Shown here: positions 1-8,960 of the stretch, one piece after another
Position numbering within the stretch: the first letter of the stretch is position 1
How the letters are laid out: each line of letters starts with the position of its first letter
Origin: Amoebophrya sp. A120
Taxonomy: Eukaryota > Sar > Dinophyceae > Syndiniales > Amoebophryaceae
Reading direction: 5' to 3'
Assembly (NCBI GenBank): GCA_905178155.1
Contig: CAJINV010000015.1
Span: 911,907 to 975,906 of the forward strand
Length of the DNA stretch: 64,000 nucleotides
Notes under the pieces: generated by a model
Seen by the model: the letters and a program-made list of their open reading frames with translations, nothing else
Told to the model about the DNA's origin: nothing
The model's database searches: none
Made by a program: the position numbers and the translations under genes

Positions 1-3000
1 GCAGGGCCGCGCTTTCGCCGCGCGGCTGGTTTGGCTTTCGCGCTGGTTAGATTTTCGCGCACGCATTTGGTTACCAATATCGCCCTCCGGGCGCGATCTT
101 CATAGTGCGCAGAGCCGGTCATCTCCAAGCTAGTATTCGTCGCAGGAGCCTGCTGAAGCTCAAGATGCCTCCTCAACTTCTCCAGCGACACTACGCGCCC
201 ATTGATGGGATAATTCTCCGCAAGACGTCCACTAGCCGCTCCGGCGTTCGCGATGTACTCATAGCAGACAGGCTTCACCAACAGCAGCACGTGGGCAAGA
301 CACTCTCGTCGTAGGTGAGACAGTTTCACGGCAAACGTATCAGATTCAGATGATCCTTCAGATACAGCTTTCGCCCCAAAAACTTGCAGCGCGTGGAAGA
401 GAAACTTGTTCAGTATAGCATCAGAGGCTCTCGTGGTCGCAGCTGCTAAATCGGAATCATCCTCGACGCCCGGTCTGCTCGTGCCGCCGTCGAGTGTAGT
501 TGGTAGCTCCTTTCGTTCGTACTGGTTCCGGAACCGCATTACTGTTTGAAAAAGCCACTTTTGCACACTGAAACCGGGTAGCTCGCTGTAGTCTGCGTGA
601 CTCGGAGGATGTTGTTCGCCAGTAGAATCCGCAGTTTCGGTTGCCACCCGCTGTGCGGCGTCTCGCAACATGTTTGTGGAGGTCTTTTTCTGTTGTCCTA
701 GTTTCAAAAACTTCTCAACGGCAAGCTTCACCAACACTGTCACTGCAGTTTCGACGTCAAAAAACTGAGCTCGCATCTGGTGCAAGTTCATCTTCTTCGT
801 CACCATTTTTCCGGACTGGAGCAGGCTAGTAGTACCTGAGAAGGGAACACCCGGTGCTCGTGGAGCTGGACTACTTCGCAACAAAACCGTGGTAACGAGC
901 AACTTCTTCCTGTAAGCGGAAGGCGGCTGTTTTCGACGGCGGGAAACCGGAGACTTAAGAGATGGTGCGTCGCCGCTCCTGCTAGCCCGTCTTGCATAGA
1001 AAACCGTTTGAAACTGCAGCACTAATTCGCGTGGCGCTCCCGGGTAGAAATTTTCCTTCTATCCTGAGCAAAAACGTACCCACACCAGAGTCAGGATGGG
1101 GATTTTGGAACACAAACCTAGGAGTTTTGTGAGTCACGCATGACAAGTTGCGCTCTGCAGTGTAGTGCAGGTTAGCAAGTGCAGCCGCGTCACAGATTCA
1201 TCTGCTCATCCTGTTCACAGCATCACAAATTCCAAAACCAAATTGGAAATGGCTCTCATGGGGATGCGCATTACAAGTCTTCCTGTCTTTGCAAATCTGC
1301 ATTACAACTCTGGTGTGGGTACGTTTTTACTCAGGATACCTTTTCGTTTTTATTCACGAGGAAACAGAAGGTCGTGGTAGGAAGCAAGGTGCCGAGGCGT
1401 CGGTATTGGAAACTGGTGGAGAAATTCGCCGTTTGTGATGCTGCTGTTGCACGTGCAAGAACAAGGTCAACATTAGTAGCGGCATGTTGTAATTGATCCG
1501 TTCTTCCCGTAGTTGTGGTCCTCCACAGTCGCTCCAATTGCAACTGTTGCTCCTTGTTGCAGCCAAGAAGCTTCGACTCCGCTTCTTGTCCGTCGTTTGC
1601 GAAATTGAGCAGGCCTCCTTGGAGCAACTGCGCAGCGTGGAATGAGGACTCTTCGACCTCCTGCATTTGCTGTCCCAAGAGTTGTGGGTCGTCCGATGAA
1701 TCACGACCACGGCTTCTACTGCTGATCATGCTCCTGCCGACACTTGATGTCACACCCCCATGATCATGACCTCCGATTGGTTCTTTCGTAAAAATTCTCC
1801 TTGTACACAGAACCTCCATCTTTGCGTCAAGGCCGATGCTGCTGTTGTCTTCACCGAACTCATCTTCGTCCGCTTCGTCATAAGCGGTGCGTGGCGTTCT
1901 TGTAACTCTTGCATCAGAACCTGCTGAAATCGTGGTACTTCCAGGTCGTCCATCGAGCAAAAGCATTTTCCTCACCGTCGCAACCCACGCGGTCAGGTCC
2001 TGCTGAAGGGAGAGGACGCCTCCAGTTGCGTCGACAAAGGGGCGGAGAGATTCGAGACCGAAAAAGTCTAAGTCGCTGCTGGCGGTTGTAGTTGCGCCGG
2101 AGCTGTCAGCTGCTGCATTGTCGAGGCCGTACACGTCGTACGTGATGTTGTCTTTGCTTTTTATCGGGCTGCTCTTTCTCGTCCTGGTGCCCTCCGCTGG
2201 TGACACAGAAATTCGTGGCTCCCTTCGCCGGCGACCCGCACCACCTGGCCCCACCGTACAGGGTCCCCGGGTGAGAAGGATGACGCGGCCACTGCTTGTC
2301 CCCGTGCTGGTTTTTGCAGCTTGACGACTACCACTACTTGCAGTTTCCGCTGCAGAACCGAGTAACAACAACTCCTCCGCAACCTGCAACGCCGTCCCGG
2401 TACAGCGCAAGGTCGTGACAGCACCTCCTGCACCGTCGCTTTTGTCCGGCTTGAGCGCGTGCTCGAGAAACCGGGTGAGAACGGGACGGGTCAGGGAAGA
2501 AGTTGCAGAACCAAAGCCCGCATCTTCATGCTCGGCAGCGGCGTCCTCGTCATTTTTTCCTCTGCATGACAAAAAGGGCTGCGCGTTGGCGGGCAGAACA
2601 TTTTTGTCACTCAATTCAAGGTCCTTGTCTCCCCGGATGAGGTGGCAGGCAGGAAAAATTGGAGCAGTTGGTGTGGTGTTATGAACTGCAAAAGTAACGC
2701 ATTAGTATAAAGAGCATCACAAATTCCCTCAGCATTAGAAATGGAATTTGTAATGCTGTTTTACCTTAAGAAAAGGATTCGTCATGCATAATTGCGATTT
2801 CTACGAGTACGATACTTTTGCACAGGATAGGTGTCAACAGCATGATCCGGTCGTGGTCGACTCCGGGTTCCTTTCTCCTCGTCCTCATACCCTCTCGCTG
2901 TTCCGTGCCGATCTGTGTCTGTCGTATTGTAAAAATGATTTTTCGCGGCTGTCGTGCCAACATCTCTCACTGCTTCGGCTTCCTCCTTGATGTGGCTGAA

Positions 3001-4279
3001 ATTACTAGCCCCGCCGTATGTTCTCAGCATCTCCCAAACCTTGACCGCACTGCCGAACGTCACCAAAGCAAGTTCGTAGTGATGAGAAGCAGGAGCATCT
3101 TCATCTTCCGATATCCAAGAAAAAACTGCGTAAGCGTAACTCTGTAATGGAGAACATGCAACAGAGTTACACCTGTCATGCCAGACAGCCATAAAATCCT
3201 CTTTTCCTGTGTGTTTTCCCTTACAATCCACGCATGACAGGCTTTCTCTGTCATGTAGAGCAAATTTGTGCTGCTGTCAACCAAAGAAAGTTACACCAAC
3301 ACAGTTTCTTTCTGGGATATCCGAGTCATCATCTTCTTCTTCAGTATCAACGCCACCATCTACTTCCACCCGATTCAACACAGACTTACTGTGCACCAGA
3401 TCGTGAAAGAACCGCCCGCATTTCTGTTGCAACTCTTTAAAGAATATCAAATGCAAAAATGTCTGGGTCTGGGAGATTGCAAGATTTGTCATGTTAGTCT
3501 GGCATGACTCTGAACTTTGTGTTGCATGGCCGCGAAGAGCTGCTCCTCCTCCCTGTCATGCAAAAACGCTGTTTGTCATGCGGAATACGCAACCCAGAAC
3601 CATGAAAAAAACTTGTCATGCTTGGCAGCACATCATAGCGAGTTCACAATTTCCTTTCTTGCATCACAAGTTTCCAGACCCAGACATATCTGCAATGCAT
3701 AAAGAAGGTTTTTTCCTCCAAATCCACGTGTAATTTCCTCGACTGGTTCTTCGCCACAGGGAACGCAGAAGTGTCGATGACGAAGACGATGCGGTGGACG
3801 TGTTGCATTTGGCCTTGTTGTTGTTCCTGAGGTCCTCGTGGTCGTGAAGATAATCTTCCCAAGAAAGGTTTGCTCTGCTGCCGGGCAACGACCTGCAACT
3901 CGTACTCGTTCGTTTCCGCAATGGCCGTAGCGGCGGCGAACTTCAAATTTGCATCGCTAGAAAGACTCCCGTACCGGACCAGAAGTTCGTTAATCGCGGG
4001 ATCGTAGTCATACGGGTTGACCTGCCCGCAAAAAGGACACTGCCACGAGTTGTCTTGTTGAACACCCTGCATGTGACCGTTCATCCGCACGATCAACGGA
4101 CTGAGGACCGCATTGCAGTTCCCGAAATTGGTGCAGGCAAAAGGTCTTTTCGTGAAGGAGGCGCCTGTGCTGGTTTCTGTTCCCCCCGGCCACAGCGGAG
4201 TGTAGAGACAAGCGAAGGGCAGCGGATCATTTTCCGGTGGGTAGCACGACCACGGGAAACGTACACGGCCGCCGTCCAT
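1..4279 (-). CDS. SEC23: Sec23-type COPII coat subunit, 3' end off-window
   Basis: COPII inner-coat protein, the GTPase-activating partner of Sar1 at ER exit sites. Exon blocks on the minus strand: 4279-3702, 3444-3320, 3111-2830, 2679-1339 and 1059-1, each separated by an introner. The N-terminus VRFPWSCYPP...ACLYTPLWP matches Sec23 (VRFSWN...ALFTPL). It is followed by the zinc finger (NCNAVLSPL then WQCPFCGQVN), the trunk strand VFVIDTS, ELALVTFGSAVKVWEM (Sec23 LITFG...V), GRVILLTRGPCTVGPG, a trunk region FFGLESLRPFVDATGG, the beta-sandwich DAKMEVLCTRRI, and the helical start FFDVETAVTVLVKLAVEK. About 1120 codons are present before the edge, longer than the usual ~760 aa because of Ser/Thr/Asp-rich insertions. 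ATG 4279 was chosen. The frame stays open upstream to about 4369 but has only a TTG at 4336 and no ATG. Confidence 0.9.
1060..1338. mobile_element. Introner, family J (279 bp)
   Basis: The TIR pair TATCCTGAGCAAAAACGTAC / GTACGTTTTTACTCAGGATA continues inward with CCACACCAGAGT. The flanks are CCTTC and CCTTT (4/5 TSD). It lies in SEC23; removal joins NEK to ENFYPG and leaves the frame open for 1059 nt to the window edge. Confidence 0.88.
2680..2829. mobile_element. Introner, family B (150 bp)
   Basis: TSD GGTGT on both sides. The left end TATGAACTGCAAAAGTAACG is diverged from the right end, which carries CGAGTACGATACTTTTGCAC. SEC23 junction after removal: VDTTPTAPIF. Confidence 0.9.
3112..3319. 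mobile_element. Introner, family C, subtype 2 (208 bp)
   Basis: TSD TCCGA on both sides. The ends TATCCAAGAAAAAACTG and CAGTTTCTTTCTGGGATA flank a second paired block GTAACTCTG / GTTACACCAAC. SEC23 junction: EEDDDSEDEDAP. Confidence 0.9.
3445..3701. mobile_element. Introner, family A (257 bp)
   Basis: TSD AAGAA on both sides. Ends: TATCAAATGCAAAAATGTCT then GGGTCTGG, paired with CCAGACCCAGACATATCTGC then AATGCATA. SEC23 junction: EEKTFFKELQQK, in the trunk domain. Confidence 0.93.
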
Positions 4280-4869
4280 CTTTGGTTTTCGGAGCCGGAA
4301 ATCCGGCGTGGTCTGTAAGAAGTTGTAGACTCGCAATGATGAATAGCACTTCTTGCTCCTGCACTCTCAACTTTTAGTTTTATCTTCGTAACCAATCTTC
4401 ACTCGGTTGTTCATCCTGACTTCTTATTTGCTGTCCGCGACAAAAGGAGCCTCTTCAACTTCGGCATTCTTTTGCGACAAAATTTTTGTGCTTCAAGAGG
4501 TAAGGTACATCGTGTTGCATCAGGGCATGCAGGAGCTACATCGCTCCAAAGGTACTAAGTAGGCTTAGCGTCTTCACTATTCTGGCTACACTTCCCCGGA
4601 AAAAGTGTCTGGTCAAAGCAGCTCGGCACTATCACGACCGGACAGCGCTTTTCTTCCCAAGTTTGCCTTTTTGAAAAAGTATTCTACTTGTTCTTGTTGC
4701 TGTGCAATGTTGACAAATTTTAGTCTACTGCAGCCAGATCTTCATGATCAACATGGCCACGCAAAAATCAATTGGAAAGAAACTTTGGATCGGCAGTTGT
4801 AGACTAGATGTAGATGCAGAAAGTGAAAGAGAAACGACGTGCAGAAAACACAATCAACCCGAGGACTCG
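4280..4869. other. Intergenic, RRM-WW gene to SEC23
   Basis: This is 590 bp between the stop of the upstream gene and the SEC23 start. I see no introner, RNA gene or convincing ORF. It should hold the 3' UTR of one gene and the 5' UTR plus trans-splice acceptor of the next. Confidence 0.6.
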
Positions 4870-7216
4870 TCATATCTTCAACCTTTCCACAACCAAAAAC
4901 CTCCCATCCTCAAACCGGTTGTGCAACCTTTCCAAAATTTTTTCCGAGTCCTGCCGCGTATCGCACACCACGTAACCGAACCCGCAGTGACAGGTGTTGT
5001 TATCGTCGAATTGCAAAATCACCTTCAAATGTTTCTTCGTTGCCGGATTCGGGTTCCGCAAATTCATGAAAAACGCCTTGTTCGTCGGCGAAAACGAGCC
5101 AGCATTTATCGACACTAGCATCTGCTCTCGTTTCGGCGACCGCTCCCGAAAAGTTGAGGAAGACGCTTTCGATTGTTCCTGCAGATTATTCTGCGACGCA
5201 GAGGCGGAGTATTCTCCTCGTTGTTGTTGACTCGACGCAGACGCTGACGCTTTGTTCGCCGCTTTATTTTTCGCCTTTGCCTTCGCCTTGTTTTTCGCTT
5301 TCGCCGCTTTAGCCTTACCGGATTTTCCAGTTGATGCCGGCGTCGCGGTTGCAACAGCAGGATGATGATCTGCAGAAGAATTACTAGTACCAACTGCTGC
5401 TGCATTTCTTGCTACGGTAGAAAACGCAGTGGGTGGCGCTACGGCCGATGCGAGTTGAAAATTACTTCTTCTGGTAGTGGACGTCGATCCTGCTGCGCCA
5501 GGCGGTGGTAGCAGTAATGCCTCCAGGCATGCGTTCTCCAGCGTGATTGCGCTCCACGTGACCGGTATTCCGAAAACGAATAAGGAGCGAAACTGGGCGT
5601 TCAACCCCAGTTCGCTATTATTCCTCGGGTTGATCAACGTCGCTGGGCTCAGTTGGACCTTCTTCAAACTGGCGTGGTTTGGATCCTGCGCGGCGTGCGA
5701 CAGCATGCCGAGGACCGGTGGCATATCCTGTGCAAAAGTATCGTACTCGTATGAATGCATTACAAATTTCCTCAGCATGAGAAATGAAATTTGTAATGCT
5801 GATTTGCCTTAAAAGCAAGATTTGTAATGCATGTTTGCGATTACTACGAGTACGATACTTTTGCACAGGATATGGCAAAGCCCAGGTCGACTCGCCATTG
5901 AAGCAGTCGTAGTATTTATCACAGGAAAATAAAACTGTTTCACTGTAAACTTGTGATGCATAAAATGGAGCACAGAAGTATTTGTCTTGCTACACATGCA
6001 AGAAACTGGATTTTTAGCTGTGTTTTCCCTATAGGAAGCTTGCATGGCAAATTTTCTCTGTCATGTAGATCAAACTTGTGATGTGAAACCTGCAAAATCC
6101 TTACAGTGAAACACTTTTTTCATACGATAGTAGTAACTGGTCCCGTCGGGAGCGATGTGCTCGCTCCACTGTGCGTTGTAGATGAGTGGCGTTTTGAAGT
6201 CGTTCTGGGGGTTCACCGGGAAGCAAAACGAATTTCCGAGCTTGAATTTCGCCGCAGCTTGCTGCACCGCGAACCGGGAAGAAAGCTTCACAAAGGCCTG
6301 GTTGATGGTGGTTTTTTTACAGAGGTTCTACTTTTGCAAATCCGATTACGATTTCTTTCAGTGTGCATAATTACCAGGGGAAAAGAGTCTCTCTCGAAGC
6401 AAAACTAAGCTAGCAGAACCCCAAAAAAAAAGTTTACGTATCCGGGCGCCTTCAGTTCCGAGTCCAGCAGAGGTTTTTTGTTGAAGCTATTCGTGGCCAG
6501 CGAAATGTGCTCGACCTGGGAACCAGAAATCGACGTCATCAGCGGTATATCCTGTGCAAAAGTATCGTACTCGTATTGGTATTGCAGTTATGCATTATAA
6601 ATCTTTTCGTCAAGGTAAATCCACATCACAAGTTTTATTTCTCATGCTGAGAAAATTTGTAATGCATTTATACGAGTACGATACTTTTACTTTTGCAGTG
6701 CATACGGCACGATGTCCTGCGCCTGCCCGTTCTGTGGCCCCAGGTTGCAAATGTACAGCATGTTGCTGCCCTGGCGGCACCGGCTGAAGCTGTGAAGGGG
6801 GGGCTTTATCGCAAGAAAAAAGTGTTACAGTTACACATTGCGTTGCAGGCCAAGCAAGACAGACAAGCTCTGTCATGCCGGATATGCATAGGAGATTCGT
6901 TTTATAGGTGTTTTCCCGTAGGATTTCTGCATTACAAGTTCTCTCTCTCATGCAGAGAAATTTGTGTTGCTAAATTCACTACAAATGTGTAACTGTAACA
7001 CTTTTTTCGTGGGATAGGCTTGTTTTGTAGATTATTCGCGTTGAAAAATGCGGGGGAGGAGAGAATGGAACCGGACTGTTGGTTAACATTCTGCGGTCCA
7101 CCGTCCGGAACTGGAGCTTGCGCGTTGGGGTTCGGGAGACTCGGGGCGGTCGGGGGTGATTGGTCCATCGGAGGATGTTGGTGCGGACCGGGTCCGGACG
7201 GGGCCGCGGTAGACAT
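4870..7216 (-). CDS. RRM-WW-RRM RNA-binding protein (CELF/FCA-like layout)
   Basis: Predicted nuclear or cytoplasmic RNA-binding protein, 484 aa after splicing. Exon blocks: 7216-7017, 6806-6705, 6547-6438, 6297-6130, 5913-5873 and 5723-4870. The order is a Pro-rich N-terminus; RRM1 with RNP2 NMLYICNLGP and RNP1 GYAFVKLSSRFAVQQAA; a WW domain, QWSEHIAPDGTSYY then DCFNGESTWALPP; and a second RRM-like fold starting RSLFVFGIPVTW. That fold is interrupted by a long Ala/Lys/Ser-rich insert and ends CGFGYVVCDTRQDSEKIL. The RRM and WW combination resembles CELF/FCA proteins; orthology is not claimed. Four introners and one GT-AG intron must be removed, two of the introners inside the WW domain. The total is exactly 485 codons. 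ATG 7216 is also present in the duplicated copy at 8507. Confidence 0.85.
5724..5872. mobile_element. Introner, family B (149 bp)
   Basis: TSD TGGCA on both sides. Ends TATCCTGTGCAAAAGTATCG and CGATACTTTTGCACAGGATA form a perfect TIR. Removal gives STWALPPVLGM, restoring the second WW tryptophan region. Confidence 0.93.
5914..6129. mobile_element. Introner, family C, subtype 1 (216 bp)
   Basis: TSD GTAGT on both sides. The left end carries three extra bases (ATT) before TATCACAGG. The TIR core is ACTGTTTCACTGT / ACAGTGAAACACT. Junction GTSYYDCFNG falls between the WW-domain YY and its ESTW. Confidence 0.9.
6298..6437 (-). other. Canonical GT-AG intron (140 bp)
   Basis: Donor GGATAC|GTAAAC and acceptor ATCAACCAG|GCC. 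Splicing yields KAPGYAFVKLSSRF, a textbook RNP1 strand. It has no TIR, TSD or GCATNACAAA module. Confidence 0.8.
6548..6704. mobile_element. Introner, family B (157 bp)
   Basis: Flanks CGGTA and CGGCA (4/5 TSD). The duplicated copy of this exon (near 7948-7965) has the uninterrupted site, with CAGCGGCAC. Junction AQDIVPLMTSIS lies in RRM1. The right end has an extra CTTTTA repeat next to the TIR. Confidence 0.93.
6807..7016. mobile_element. Introner, family C, subtype 3 (210 bp)
   Basis: TSD GGCTT on both sides. Ends TATCGCAAGAAAAAAGTGTT and AACACTTTTTTCGTGGGATA. The paralogous exon near 8300-8315 is uninterrupted (GGGGGGCTTGTTTTG). Junction: LQNKPPLHSF. Confidence 0.95.
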
Positions 7217-7651
7217 CTTTATTTAGTGTCGTGGTTCTCGACTTCTAGGCTACTCAGTTACAGTTGCTGGTCGTGCGCAACAACGGCGTCTCTCGTCACT
7301 CTTCGTCTTGAACTTCGTGTTGAAGAAAAATTACATCTTTTTTCCGTCTTTTTGTTCGTGCTCTCATACACCAGCACCATCAGCACATACACAATATCCC
7401 GCTCCTTGATCTCGCTCACACAGCCTCTAGTATGCAAAATGCTACGCAGAGTTTTAGCAGCCACAACGCCCCTCACAGAAACCAAAGTCAAAAACAAAAC
7501 GAAGCAATGACGCTGGAGAAAGAACGACACAACAAACCTCCGCCATCGCCCAGGTATGATGTTGCACGGGTTCTCCTGTGCATCATTCAATTTTTTCGTT
7601 GTGAATCGTCGCCAGAAATATTATTTTGTTCTCAAGAAAACCATAGCACTT
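7217..7651 (-). promoter_or_regulatory. Upstream region of RRM-WW gene, duplicated copy 1
   Basis: This noncoding stretch aligns throughout with 8508-8960. Shared blocks include GCTACTCAGTTACAGTTGCT, CTTTTTGTTCGTGCTCTCAT and AGCAGCCACAACGCC. Conservation may reflect recent duplication only, but the stretch must contain the 5' region of the gene starting at 7216. Confidence 0.5.
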
Positions 7652-7717
7652 TCATCTATCATACACGTAGTTCTTCAGCATCTGCCCAGTATCAGCGTTT
7701 TCCGCTGACTCAACCAG
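7652..7717 (-). pseudogene. Relic of the 3' end of the 8961-10952 gene
   Basis: About 66 bp copies the last codons and stop of the neighbouring gene, encoding a close version of ENADTGQMLKNYVYDR. Homology stops abruptly after CAACCAG at 7717, the tandem-duplication breakpoint. It has no start and cannot encode a protein. Confidence 0.85.
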
Positions 7718-7946
7718 GAAAAATGCCAGGTTTGTCATGCTCTGCTAGCATGACAGTCAAGTCTGTCATGCAGGGTTGTACCCAAAAGCGCCACTTTTGT
7801 GTCATGCAAAAACCCAGTTTCTCATGCAGAATAGGCAACACCTAGCGATTCCAAAACCTGTCATGCTGAGCCGTCATTTCTGGCGTTCTCTTGATTCGCC
7901 AACCAGCATCACAAGTTTCCAGACCCAGACATTTTTACATTTGATA
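7718..7946. mobile_element. Truncated introner, family A (229 bp left)
   Basis: The right TIR (CCAGACCCAGACATTTTTAC then ATTTGATA) and interior modules are intact, but the left TIR is gone. What remains abuts the duplication breakpoint at 7717/7718. It was originally inserted in RRM1 of the duplicated RRM-WW gene. Confidence 0.85.
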
Positions 7947-8507
7947 ACGTCATCAGCGGCACAATGTCCTGCGCCTGCCCGTTCTGCGGCCCGAGGTTGC
8001 AAATGTACAGCATGTTGCTGCCCTGGCGGCACTATCAAATGTAAAAATGTCTGGGTCTGGAAGGATGCATGTTTGTCATGCTTGTCTGGCATGACTCTTA
8101 AATCTGTCATGCACGTTGCCCAAGAGCAGCATTTTTCTGTCATGCGGAGACGCAATTTGTCATGCAGAATAGGCAACACCTACAAGCTCAGAAATTTGTC
8201 ATGCTGAGCCAGCACTTGAGGCCTCCTCATGCTACGCCACTCAGCATCACAAGGTTCCAGACCCAGACATTTTTACAGTTGATAGGCACCGGCTGAAACT
8301 GTGGAGGGGGGGCTTGTTTTGTAGATTATTGGCGTTGAACAGCGCGGGGGAATAGAGAATGGAGCCGGACTGTTGGTTCACATTTTCCGGTCCTGGACCT
8401 CGCGCTTCGTGCGCGTTGGGGTTCGGGAGACTCGGGGCGGTTGGGGGTGATTGGTCCATGGGGGGAGGTTGGTGCGGACCAGGAGGTCCGGGCGGAGCGG
8501 TAGACAT
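7947..8507 (-). pseudogene. Truncated duplicate of the RRM-WW gene
   Basis: The first exon (8507-8285, MSTAPPGPPGPHQ...) and part of RRM1 (8032-7947, NMLYICNLGPQNGQAQDIVP) are close copies of 7216-7017 and 6806-6705. The copy ends inside a broken introner, so the rest of RRM1, the WW domain and the C-terminus are missing. A start codon and open frame remain, so a short product cannot be excluded. Its introner content differs from the intact gene, which makes it a natural record of insertions after duplication. Confidence 0.88.
8033..8284. mobile_element. Introner, family A (252 bp)
   Basis: TSD GGCAC on both sides. The intact paralog at 6765-6785 shows the empty site CTGGCGGCACCGGCTGAA with a single GGCAC. 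Junction: SFSRCRQGSNM. Confidence 0.96.
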
Positions 8508-8960
8508 CTTGATTTAGTGTCGTGGCTAGTTGGTCGAGTTCTTCGTTCTCGACTTAGTCGAGAAAAGGCTACTCAGTTACAGTTGCTGCTCATGTGCAAC
8601 GGGGCCTCTCGTCGCTGGTCGGGGAAAAAAGATTGCATCTACTTTCCGTCTTTTTGTTCGTGCTCTCATACACCAGCTGCACCATCAGCACATACACGAC
8701 AATATGCCGCTCCTTGATCTCGCTCACACAACCTCTAGCGTGCAAAACACTACGCAGACTTTTAGCAGCCACAACGCCTCTGCTCGCAGAAACCAAAACC
8801 GAAAAGAAAACGAGACAGTAACGCTGGAGAGAGAACGACGCAACGAACCTCCGCCATCACCTAGGTATGTCGCACGGGTTCTACTGTGAATCATTCACAA
8901 CTTTTTTCGTTTTGAATCGTAAAACTTGAACTTCTCGAGAAAACCATGGCAGCTCTAGTA
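8508..8960 (-). promoter_or_regulatory. Upstream region of truncated duplicate, copy 2
   Basis: Paralogous to 7217-7651 across its length. It carries a GTTCTCGACTTAGTCGAGAA palindrome-like stretch (8540-8565) not intact in copy 1. It lies between the stop of the 8961-10952 gene and the ATG at 8507. Confidence 0.45.

Noticed and set aside
4280-4336. SEC23 start upstream at TTG 4336
   Set aside because: The only in-frame initiators upstream of 4279 are non-ATG. The conserved Sec23 N-terminus fits ATG 4279.
7718-7946. Independent novel element family
   Set aside because: Its right arm and interior are plainly family A. Only the left arm is missing because of the duplication breakpoint.
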